DNA of 6,060 bases. Source: an uncultured Caryophanales bacterium (GTDB taxonomy: Bacteria; Bacillota_I; Bacilli_A; RF39; UBA660). Location of the stretch: positions 1 to 6,060 of the forward strand of contig CALCBO010000282.1 in NCBI GenBank assembly GCA_937897245.1, in the 5' to 3' direction. Position 1 is the first letter of the stretch; each line of letters opens with the position of its first letter. A program made the translations under genes and the position numbers. Positions 1 to 6,007 of the stretch are shown here, piece after piece. A model generated the notes under the pieces. That model did not search any database. It was not told the DNA's origin and was given only the letters and a program-made list of their open reading frames with translations.

Positions 1-1133
1 AAATAGCTCACTATGGATATGGTTACCAAAATCATACAGATATTAAATGGTATGCCATAACTCAAATGATGATTTGGCAAACAGCTGACCCTAATAGTGG
101 AGATTATTATTTTACTGATTCATTAAATGGAAACAGAATAGCACCATATGATAATGAAATAAATGAAATAAACACCTTAGTAAATAATCATGATATACTT
201 CCTAGCTTTTCTAATCAAACATTTGATACAGTATCAGGTTATAATATAGATTTAACAGATAATAATGGAGTATTACATAATTTTATTTCAAACAACCAAG
301 AATCATCAATCACTAATAATACTCTAAGTATTAAAGTTCCTGAAAAAGAAGGTAATTATGAATATACCTTTTCTAAACAAGATTCTAACTATAATAAACC
401 ATTTATTTTCTACCAAGCAAATAATAGTCAAAATCTAATAGAAACAGGAGATTTAAATACTATTACAGCTAAAGTAACTATTAATGTTATTAATACTTAT
501 ATTCAAATAACTAAAATAGATGAAGATACTAATAGTATTACTCCAAGTGGTGAAGGAATACTAGATAATGCTGTTTATAAACTATATGATAGTAACATGA
601 AAGAGATTAAAACTCTAACTATCAAGAATAATCAAGCTCTAATAAAAAATTTACAACTAGGAAAATACTATCTAAAAGAAGATAAACCTGGTACTGGTTA
701 TACTATTAATGATCAAACATATGAAATAAATCTTACTAAAGAAAGTCATAAAATAAATCAAACTGTTAAGAATAAAGTAATTGAAAAAAAGATTATTATT
801 AAAAAGAAATATGGTGAAGAAAACACTTTAATGAATGAAGCTAATATTCAATTTGATATCTTTGATAGTAAAAATGAATATTTAAAAACTATTACTACTA
901 ATGAAGAAGGTATTGCCGAAGTAACTTTACCATATGGAGAATATACTTTTATTCAAAAGAATTCATCAGAGGGTTATGAAAAAGTAGAACCTCTAAAAGT
1001 AAAAGTAGATAGCTCTGAAGAAGAAATAATTGAATTAAAAGATTTAAAAATACCAGTTCCTAATACTCATACTGATAGTAATCAATCTATTTTAATAAAT
1101 ATACTCATTCTATTATGCGAAATTATCTATTAA
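1..1133 (+). CDS. Thioester-domain surface adhesin with two SpaA/CnaB-like domains and VPNTH sorting signal (5' partial)
   Basis: The frame is open from the window edge (first full codon at 3), giving 376 visible residues; the start and signal peptide lie upstream. Residues 1-160 resemble the thioester domain (TQXA/TED family) of Gram-positive adhesins: an AHYGYGY stretch, then ITQMMIW with T20-Q21, where Q21 would be the thioester glutamine. Its partner Cys must lie upstream. Two prealbumin-like SpaA/CnaB domains follow. Domain 1 (about 166-260) has the isopeptide set K171, E226 (in YLKEDKPGTGY) and N257. Domain 2 (about 262-349) has K267 and D347 but Q318 at the Glu position. The C-terminus has VPNTH (352-356) and a hydrophobic run, then stops without a basic tail. 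By family knowledge such proteins are sortase-anchored to the wall and bind host surfaces covalently. The sortase gene directly downstream is the likely partner. Target and exact role are unknown. Confidence 0.87.
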   Translation, partial: IAHYGYGYQNHTDIKWYAITQMMIWQTADPNSGDYYFTDSLNGNRIAPYDNEINEINTLVNNHDILPSFSNQTFDTVSGYNIDLTDNNGVLHNFISNNQESSITNNTLSIKVPEKEGNYEYTFSKQDSNYNKPFIFYQANNSQNLIETGDLNTITAKVTINVINTYIQITKIDEDTNSITPSGEGILDNAVYKLYDSNMKEIKTLTIKNNQALIKNLQLGKYYLKEDKPGTGYTINDQTYEINLTKESHKINQTVKNKVIEKKIIIKKKYGEENTLMNEANIQFDIFDSKNEYLKTITTNEEGIAEVTLPYGEYTFIQKNSSEGYEKVEPLKVKVDSSEEEIIELKDLKIPVPNTHTDSNQSILINILILLCEIIY

Positions 1134-1642
1134 GAAAAAAGAATCTTTTATTATTACCTATCTTATTATTTGTAATAATAAAAGTACCTACTACCTCATT
1201 TATTAATACTAATATTATTCCAACCTACAAATCTATATTTAACTCTGAATATGCTAGACTAATAATACCTAAAATAAATATAAATAAAGAATTATATAGT
1301 ATTGATAATGAAAAGAATAATGTTGATGAAAATATTACTATCTTAAAAGAATCTATACTACCAGATAAAGATAATAGTATTGTCTTTATCGCAGCTCATT
1401 CTGGTAATGGACAAATTGCCTATTTTGAAAGACTTGATGAACTAGAAATAGGTGATGAAATAACTCTAAAATATAATAATACTAATTATATATATCAAGT
1501 AAAAGATATTTGGGAAGATAAGAAAAATGGTTACATAAATATAAATAAAGAATCTAAAAAACAGCTAGTATTAACTACATGTAGTCCTAATAATGAAGGA
1601 TATCAACTCATAGTAAATTGCACTGAAAAAGAGCCTACATAG
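1115..1642 (+). CDS. Sortase family transpeptidase, small, probably dedicated to the upstream surface protein
   Basis: The protein has 175 residues: a basic N-terminus (RNYLLRKKN), one hydrophobic anchor at about 11-30, then a sortase core. The catalytic His lies in IAAHSGNG (H95) and the catalytic Cys in LVLTTCSP (C156, the TLxTC motif). The IPKI motif at 51-54 (usual start of the sortase barrel) and LEIGDEITLKY at 110-120 are also typical. After the Cys a short loop leads to GYQLIV, so Q164 sits where the third catalytic residue, Arg, is expected. By family knowledge sortases cut an LPXTG-like motif and join the protein to peptidoglycan or a pilin. The ATG at 1115 is the only in-frame ATG near the N-terminus. 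It overlaps the upstream gene by 19 nt and has no visible Shine-Dalgarno sequence, so translation is probably coupled. The class (B, D or other) cannot be fixed by eye. Confidence 0.9.
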   Translation: MRNYLLRKKNLLLLPILLFVIIKVPTTSFINTNIIPTYKSIFNSEYARLIIPKININKELYSIDNEKNNVDENITILKESILPDKDNSIVFIAAHSGNGQIAYFERLDELEIGDEITLKYNNTNYIYQVKDIWEDKKNGYININKESKKQLVLTTCSPNNEGYQLIVNCTEKEPT

Positions 1643-1650
1643 ACTCTTTT
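1627..1650. terminator. Two-way terminator-like hairpin between convergent genes
   Basis: AAAAGAG (1627-1633) pairs with CTCTTTT (1644-1650), seven base pairs, with CT/AG able to pair further inside. The A-run before and T-run after the GAG/CTC core give a U-tract in either direction. It spans the overlapping stop codons of the sortase and protease genes, so it can end both convergent transcripts. The stem is short and AT-rich, so its strength is uncertain. Confidence 0.5.
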
Positions 1651-2909
1651 ATTTGTTTTAAAGCTTCTTGTAATACATTATCATTTTCCATACTTGGATT
1701 ATCATGATACTCTGCACCTAATTCAGCTTCCACATCAGGTTTAACACCCTTTTCTCCTAACCAATTTCCTTTAGATGTTAACCACCTCTGAGTAGTATAC
1801 TTAATAGAATTACCACTAATTAATTCTTCTGATTGTTGAACTGTACCTTTTCCATAAGAAGTAGTACCTACTATTAAACTATTAGAATAATTATCTCTAA
1901 AAGAAGAAGCTAATATTTCCGCTGCCGAAGCACTTCCTTTATTAATTAATATAACTACTGGATAACTCCTTTTATCACTTGAATTATCATATACTTTTTG
2001 AGTTTTAGTTTTTGAGGCAATTTGATATAAAACTGTTTTCTTTTTAAAGAATAAACTTAATATTTGTTTAGTCTGTAATAAATGACCACCAGGATTATTA
2101 CGAACATCTATTATTAAAGCATCTATATTATCTTTTTCTAATTTATTCAAAGCTTTCTTAAATTGAACATAACTATTAGTCGCAAAAGTACTAAATGCCA
2201 TATATCCTACTTTTTTATCTTCATATTCAATAGTCTTCTCTTTAACACAAGGTATCTCTATAACATCACGAATTACTGTTATTTTCTTTTCTTCTTCTCC
2301 CCTCTTTACTAATATTTTTACTTTTGTTCCTTTTTTTCCTCTAACTAACTTAGTAAGATTATCACCACTTAAATCATAAGCATCTTTTCCATCTACTTTA
2401 AGGATAATATCATCTACTTTTAATCCTGCTTTCTTAGCCGGACCATCTTCATTAACTTCCACAATATAATTATAATGTTCTTTAAACAAAACAGATACTC
2501 CAATACCTACAAAAGAACCATCAACTACTTCATTAAAATCATCAGTAGTATTCTGATCCATATAATTAGAATAAGGATCACCTAATGAATTAATCATTCC
2601 CCTAATAGCCGCATCAGCTAAATCATTTTTATCAACATCTTTATAATAATCATTAACTATCTCATTATATGTACGCACAACTTCATTTAATTTCGGATTA
2701 CCAAAAACTCCCATCACTGGATTCTTCGTAATAGTAATAACATATCCTAAAATAACTCCAAATAAAATAGATATTAATACTATTATTAAAACCTCAAAAA
2801 GGGAAAAGGTAGATTTTGAATATGAAGACTCATCAAATAAAGAGTTTTTTATTTTATTAAAAAAATTACTAATTCTAGAACTCTTTTTCTTATTTTTCTT
2901 TTTCTTCAT
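1635..2909 (-). CDS. ctpA: Membrane-anchored S41 family carboxyl-terminal processing protease with PDZ domain
   Basis: A 424-residue C-terminal processing peptidase. A very basic N-terminus (MKKKKNKKK) leads to one membrane segment at about 37-60, placing the rest outside the cell. Next come a helical region with GDPYSNYM (110-117), a PDZ domain (about 127-210, binding loop GSFVGIGV at 131-138), and the S41 core. The core has DVRNNPGG (268-275), the nucleophile in GSASAAE (S328), D339, and the YGKGTVQQ motif with general base K354 and Q358. These align with the Ser-Lys dyad of E. coli Prc and Bacillus CtpB. It ends near the usual end of the core, without the C-terminal peptidoglycan-binding domain of Bacillus CtpA/CtpB. 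It probably trims or degrades exported proteins at the membrane; the substrate is unknown. It has its own promoter and a strong ribosome binding site. The symbol marks the family, not proven orthology. Confidence 0.95.
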   Translation of the reverse strand: MKKKKNKKKSSRISNFFNKIKNSLFDESSYSKSTFSLFEVLIIVLISILFGVILGYVITITKNPVMGVFGNPKLNEVVRTYNEIVNDYYKDVDKNDLADAAIRGMINSLGDPYSNYMDQNTTDDFNEVVDGSFVGIGVSVLFKEHYNYIVEVNEDGPAKKAGLKVDDIILKVDGKDAYDLSGDNLTKLVRGKKGTKVKILVKRGEEEKKITVIRDVIEIPCVKEKTIEYEDKKVGYMAFSTFATNSYVQFKKALNKLEKDNIDALIIDVRNNPGGHLLQTKQILSLFFKKKTVLYQIASKTKTQKVYDNSSDKRSYPVVILINKGSASAAEILASSFRDNYSNSLIVGTTSYGKGTVQQSEELISGNSIKYTTQRWLTSKGNWLGEKGVKPDVEAELGAEYHDNPSMENDNVLQEALKQIKESM

Positions 2910-2913
2910 ATAA

Positions 2914-2922
2914 TCACCTCCA
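2914..2922 (-). promoter_or_regulatory. Strong Shine-Dalgarno site of ctpA
   Basis: The minus strand reads TGGAGGTGA, nearly the full anti-16S complement, with the GGAGG core 7 nt before the ATG ending at 2909. This fixes the protease start and predicts efficient translation. Confidence 0.9.
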
Positions 2923-2933
2923 TTTACCTATTA

Positions 2934-2962
2934 ATCATAACACAAATAGCATTTTTTTTAAA
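2934..2962 (-). promoter_or_regulatory. Extended -10 promoter for ctpA
   Basis: On the minus strand TGTGTTATGAT matches the Gram-positive TRTGn extended -10 pattern, with -10 TATGAT at 2934-2939. A weak -35 (TTTAAA, 2957-2962) lies 17 nt upstream. The predicted start, near 2927, leaves a leader of about 17 nt holding the Shine-Dalgarno site. It sits just after the terminator of the preceding gene, consistent with a separate transcript. Confidence 0.6.
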
Positions 2963-2967
2963 CATAG

Positions 2968-2988
2968 AAAAAAAGACTTACGTCTTTT
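2968..2988 (-). terminator. Intrinsic terminator after the thioredoxin-like gene
   Basis: On the minus strand AAAAGAC (2982-2988) and GTCTTTT (2971-2977) form a perfect 7-bp stem with a GTAA loop. A T7 run at 2968-2974 overlaps the stem's last four bases. The stem includes part of the TAA stop codon at 2987-2989. Confidence 0.75.
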
Positions 2989-3541
2989 AACCTAACTGTT
3001 CAGTTATCGAATCCTTTCCTTCATAATACTCTGAAACTGCATGTCCAGAATATTTAATTAAAGTAGGACCATTAATAGTTAATTCACTAGCATTTTGTGG
3101 ATTCTTATTAGACTCTTCTGTAGTAGCTTGTTTTTTATTAACACCATTTCCCATATTAACTGTATATATTTTTAAATGTTCTTCCTTTCCATTATAAGTA
3201 GATATTAAATCTTTATAAGTATCAGCTGTATCTTCATCATCCACATCATAATAGATAACATAATAATCATCATCACTCATTGAAAAACTTCTACCTAAAG
3301 GAATATTATCATATGAAATTGTTACTTCTGTTTTTTCTATATCATCTTTAGTCTCATCTTCAGAATTCTTATTAGTAATATACAATGTTAATAAATAAAA
3401 TAATAGTAAAAATACAATAACTGCAATAGCTACAAATACCTTTCCCCAAAGATCTGCATCAAAACTACCAACTGAATCTATCTTTTTACTTTCAATTTTT
3501 CTACGATTTATTCTATTTTGACTTTTTTTCTTTTTAGCCAT
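2987..3541 (-). CDS. Single-pass membrane protein with cysteine-free thioredoxin-like domain
   Basis: From the ATG at 3541 the protein has 184 residues; longer starts at 3550 (GTG) and 3547 (ATG) fall inside the Shine-Dalgarno sequence. The N-terminus is highly basic (AKKKKSQNRINRRK), followed by one membrane helix at about 34-55, so the acidic C-terminal part should be outside. Residues about 90-183 look like a degenerate thioredoxin fold: a strand at DYYVIYYDV (92-100), a helix, a strand at HLKIYTVNM (122-130), then NGPTLIKYSGHAVSEYYEG (157-175). That last stretch resembles the thioredoxin cis-Pro (P159) and final hairpin. The protein has no cysteine at all, so it cannot act as a disulfide oxidoreductase; a binding, chaperone or scaffold role is possible. 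Known family members were not recognised. It lies downstream of the lipoprotein gene with its own promoter, and a terminator overlaps its stop. Confidence 0.82.
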   Translation of the reverse strand: MAKKKKSQNRINRRKIESKKIDSVGSFDADLWGKVFVAIAVIVFLLLFYLLTLYITNKNSEDETKDDIEKTEVTISYDNIPLGRSFSMSDDDYYVIYYDVDDEDTADTYKDLISTYNGKEEHLKIYTVNMGNGVNKKQATTEESNKNPQNASELTINGPTLIKYSGHAVSEYYEGKDSITEQLG

Positions 3542-3545
3542 AACC

Positions 3546-3552
3546 ATCACCT
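3546..3552 (-). promoter_or_regulatory. Shine-Dalgarno site deciding the start of the thioredoxin-like gene
   Basis: The minus strand reads AGGTGAT. The AGGTG part lies 6 nt before the ATG at 3539-3541, almost the same geometry as at ctpA. The upstream in-frame GTG and ATG (3550, 3547) are part of this site and cannot be its start codons. Confidence 0.75.
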
Positions 3553-3562
3553 ACCCAAATTG

Positions 3563-3592
3563 ATTATAACACAACTAAAACCAATAAGTCTA
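3563..3592 (-). promoter_or_regulatory. Extended -10 promoter for the thioredoxin-like gene
   Basis: On the minus strand TGTGTTATAAT is a perfect TRTGn plus TATAAT extended -10 (TATAAT at 3563-3568). A partial -35, TAGACT (3587-3592), lies 18 nt upstream, directly after the lipoprotein stop codon. I see no terminator between the two genes, so readthrough from the lipoprotein gene could add to its expression. The predicted start near 3556 leaves a very short leader. Confidence 0.6.
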
Positions 3593-4576
3593 TTATTTAA
3601 TCGAAACTATTCCAGTAATAGATTGAGCAATCTCAATCATTTCATCTTGACTCATCACATCACTAACTATATAGAAATCTACTCCACCACTTGTCCAAGA
3701 TAATGAATTATTAGTCATTACTCCTAAAGTATCCATTAAAGGATATGGTTCTCCCATTGTTGGAATTACAGTAAACTCATCTAAAACATCTGCACTCTCT
3801 TCTACCAATAAAAACGATTTCTCTCCTTCATAATTCATAATTACTCTTTTTCCTTCTTCTTTATCTACCTTTTCTTCTGATACTAACTTAGTACCATCTG
3901 GAATAACTAAAGGATAAATAACATCATCAAAACTAGCCATTTCTATTTCTTCTTTTTTATCTACATATGAACTTAATTTAAAATCATTACTATTAAACTT
4001 AGGAGAATAATTAATCTTATTAAAAACCATCTCCATCGCAATAATTCCATCTTTTTGATAAACTACTATTTTCTCTATTTTATGATTCTTACTAATAAAT
4101 ATCTTTTGTTTAACTAATCTACTATTATTAGGATAACTAACTTTTGTTTCCACAAAATATTTATTATTATGTTTTATAAAAGTACTTTTATTATCCTTCC
4201 TAACGTCATCTAATAAAGCATCTAATAAATATACTTGTGAATTATGGTAAGGCCAATCACTATTAAATCTAAAACTCTTATTCAAAGCTGGTGTAAGTAC
4301 ATATACTCCATCTTTATTCTTTAATATTATTTGTGAATAATTATTCATTTTATTAGTTAAAATAACTCTATAATAACCTTTTTTATTATAAAATACATCT
4401 ACTTTATAATTATAATTATCATCATTATTATGTACACTTAATTGACCAGTTAATTTATAACCTTCCCCTTTATTTATATTATTATCTAAATTTTTAATAA
4501 AAGTATTTTTACTATATCTTCCACAACCTGTTAATAGAATACAAATAATAATTAATAAAAGACTTATTCTCTTCAT
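3593..4576 (-). CDS. Lipoprotein with LolA/RseB-like fold and DUF4367-like C-terminal domain
   Basis: A 327-residue protein with a classic lipoprotein signal: MKRISLLLIIICILLTGC, lipobox L15-T16-G17-C18, predicting a lipid-anchored C18 on the outer face of the membrane. Residues about 37-202 show the pattern of LolA-like proteins, strands that describe a 'ligand' as in DGVYVLTPALNKSFRFNSDWP (89-109, seen in two parts here) and the closing FNKINYSPKFNSNDFKL (185-201). Residues about 215-323 resemble DUF4367/MucB-RseB C-terminal domains, with WTSGGVDFYIVSD (294-306) and a final helix DEMIEIAQSI (311-320). In Firmicutes such lipoproteins include GerS-type LolA-like factors and anti-sigma-associated proteins, but no partner is seen here. 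A ribosome binding site AAAGGAAG lies at 4583-4590. Envelope stress sensing or lipid/precursor binding are possible roles; none is shown. Confidence 0.88.
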   Translation of the reverse strand: MKRISLLLIIICILLTGCGRYSKNTFIKNLDNNINKGEGYKLTGQLSVHNNDDNYNYKVDVFYNKKGYYRVILTNKMNNYSQIILKNKDGVYVLTPALNKSFRFNSDWPYHNSQVYLLDALLDDVRKDNKSTFIKHNNKYFVETKVSYPNNSRLVKQKIFISKNHKIEKIVVYQKDGIIAMEMVFNKINYSPKFNSNDFKLSSYVDKKEEIEMASFDDVIYPLVIPDGTKLVSEEKVDKEEGKRVIMNYEGEKSFLLVEESADVLDEFTVIPTMGEPYPLMDTLGVMTNNSLSWTSGGVDFYIVSDVMSQDEMIEIAQSITGIVSIK

Positions 4577-4582
4577 ATTTTT

Positions 4583-4590
4583 CTTCCTTT
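4583..4590 (-). promoter_or_regulatory. Shine-Dalgarno site of the lipoprotein gene
   Basis: The minus strand reads AAAGGAAG, with AGGA about 9 nt before the ATG ending at 4576. It supports the lipoprotein start, which also begins the expected signal peptide. Confidence 0.65.
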
Positions 4591-4597
4591 CATACTA

Positions 4598-4603
4598 AGT
4601 ATA
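4598..4603 (-). promoter_or_regulatory. Possible -10 box for the lipoprotein gene
   Basis: TATACT on the minus strand (five of six bases of the -10 consensus) lies between the cdaR terminator and the lipoprotein Shine-Dalgarno site. I see no good -35 and no TG extension. It overlaps a small inverted repeat, ATACT-A-AGTAT (4592-4602). A promoter is expected here because of the terminator upstream, but the exact site is weak. Confidence 0.3.
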
Positions 4604-4626
4604 TGAAAAAAATAATTAAATAATAC

Positions 4627-4656
4627 AAAAAAAGCAGATACTATATCGTATCTACT
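4627..4656 (-). terminator. Intrinsic terminator after cdaR
   Basis: On the minus strand AGTAGATAC (4648-4656) pairs with GTATCTGCT (4633-4641), nine pairs including one G-U wobble, around a 6-nt loop. A T7 run (4627-4633) follows, overlapping the last stem base. The stem includes the TAG stop of cdaR at 4652-4654, so the hairpin begins inside the coding end. Confidence 0.85.
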
Positions 4657-6007
4657 TCTTAGTAATTCTAACTTTTACTTTCTTAGTCTTTGATGTATAA
4701 GATAATTTCAAGTCTGTACCAGTTACTTTAACATCTACTTCATGTTCACCCTCACCATATTTAGCTAAATCAATATAAGCTTTAATATCAGATGGTTGTA
4801 GATTATTAAGAGCTTCTTCACTACCTTTAACCACAACTGTTACTTGTCTATCTTCTTCAGATAACGCTTGAACTTTCAAAGAATCATCCAAATTCTCAGC
4901 TCCAACTGGAATATTATCAAAGTCTTTACTAGAAGAATTATCAAGTATTACTTTAACTGTCATAGTCTTAGAACTTAACTCTGTTATCCCCTTAGGTTTG
5001 TCTAAAGTAACATTAAACTCTTTATTCTTATCTAATCCTTTAACATCAATTTCTACATCTAATTGATTAATATTATCTATAGCTTCTTGTTCACCATATA
5101 CTGTAATCTTAGATAAACTTGTTTCAATTGTTTTAATAGACTTACCAAATGCTAAATTACCTTTAGGTATAACATTAACTGGTATTTCCTTACTTGGTGA
5201 TGTAATAGTAACATTAGCTGCTACATTCTTAGGAACTATTTCTACATCTATTATTTTACCATTATTATCATATGCTACTAATGGAATATCTTTAACAGTT
5301 ATTTCTCCTGCTTTAGGATTAGGTATATTCTTAACATCCAATAAAGCTTTAACTGTCGCAATCTTATTAAGTTTCTCTTGAGCACCTTTAATAATAACTT
5401 CATTTCTATCAAGTTCTACATTACTTATATATAGTTTACTATCTAAACTATCTTGATGAAGTATATCATATGTTAAACTTCTATTTTCACTTACTTTTTC
5501 ATATATTGTAACTTGTACTTGTGAAGGATCTAATTTATAATCTAATGATTTTATCCTTTGAGTATATTTAAGTGTAACTTTATGAGTACCTGGTTTCAAC
5601 CCAGTTAAATCTACACTTACTCCCTTAGATGGAGACTGTTTAGCTAAAAATATATGTCTACGTTGCCCTATTAAAGTGATATCTACATCTTTTGGCAATC
5701 CTTCCACTACATATAATTCTTGATTATATACTGCTGTCACTGGTTGATTATAAAGAATTTCTGCATACTGATCAATAACTACATTAGATTCTTGATCTAT
5801 AACTACAAAAACTCCAAATGCAAGTAATAAACTTACTATTAATAATGTTGATTTTTTTCCAGAAATTCCATCAAAACTTTTAACTAAGGAATTTCCTAAA
5901 TTCATAATTTTTAAAATTAATTTTGTTATTGGTGTAATTAACCATTTATCAAAGAATAATCCGATAAGACGAAAAATTCTAACTATTAATCTACCTATCT
6001 TCTTCAT
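4652..6007 (-). CDS. cdaR: YbbR-repeat membrane protein, CdaR-type regulator of diadenylate cyclase
   Basis: A 451-residue protein with an extracytoplasmic array of about four YbbR repeats: roughly 86-170, 176-270, 273-356 and 361-449. Each ends in a short strand such as VQVTIYEK, ANVTITS, MTVKVILD or VKVRITKK. Signature stretches include VEGLPKDVDITLIG (101-114) and VVVKGSEEALNNL (391-403). One clear membrane helix lies at 53-70. It is preceded by an unusual 50-residue basic, partly hydrophobic N-terminal stretch. In Bacillus and relatives CdaR binds the cyclic-di-AMP synthase CdaA in the membrane and modulates it, and the genes run cdaA-cdaR-glmM. Here the upstream gene overlaps cdaR by 17 nt, as expected for cdaA, but a terminator follows and glmM is not next. 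The ATG at 6007 follows a purine-rich ribosome binding site. The YbbR call is firm; the partner is inferred. Confidence 0.9.
   Translation of the reverse strand: MKKIGRLIVRIFRLIGLFFDKWLITPITKLILKIMNLGNSLVKSFDGISGKKSTLLIVSLLLAFGVFVVIDQESNVVIDQYAEILYNQPVTAVYNQELYVVEGLPKDVDITLIGQRRHIFLAKQSPSKGVSVDLTGLKPGTHKVTLKYTQRIKSLDYKLDPSQVQVTIYEKVSENRSLTYDILHQDSLDSKLYISNVELDRNEVIIKGAQEKLNKIATVKALLDVKNIPNPKAGEITVKDIPLVAYDNNGKIIDVEIVPKNVAANVTITSPSKEIPVNVIPKGNLAFGKSIKTIETSLSKITVYGEQEAIDNINQLDVEIDVKGLDKNKEFNVTLDKPKGITELSSKTMTVKVILDNSSSKDFDNIPVGAENLDDSLKVQALSEEDRQVTVVVKGSEEALNNLQPSDIKAYIDLAKYGEGEHEVDVKVTGTDLKLSYTSKTKKVKVRITKK

Noticed and set aside
1115..1133. Programmed frameshift joining surface protein and sortase
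   Set aside because: The overlap (ATGCGAAATTATCTATTAA) has no slippery heptamer or downstream structure. The A-run starts only after the stop, and a wall-anchored protein fused to its own sortase makes little sense.
66..1133. Start of the surface protein at the ATG at position 66
   Set aside because: The frame is open to the window edge, and the codons before 66 encode the conserved AHYGYGY and ITQ part of the thioester domain. The ATG is internal.
2910..2986. Small RNA or riboswitch in the gap before ctpA
   Set aside because: The gap is fully explained by a terminator, a promoter and a ribosome binding site, with too little leader left for a structured RNA.
3518..3703. Plus-strand 61-codon open frame
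   Set aside because: It lies opposite the thioredoxin-like gene start, its promoter and the lipoprotein end, has no ribosome binding site, and its translation shows no domain. It is a shadow of the minus-strand genes.
4592..4602. ATACT-A-AGTAT inverted repeat as a repressor operator
   Set aside because: The arms are only 5 bp in very AT-rich DNA and no second copy is seen, so chance is likely. Kept only as context for the weak -10 box.
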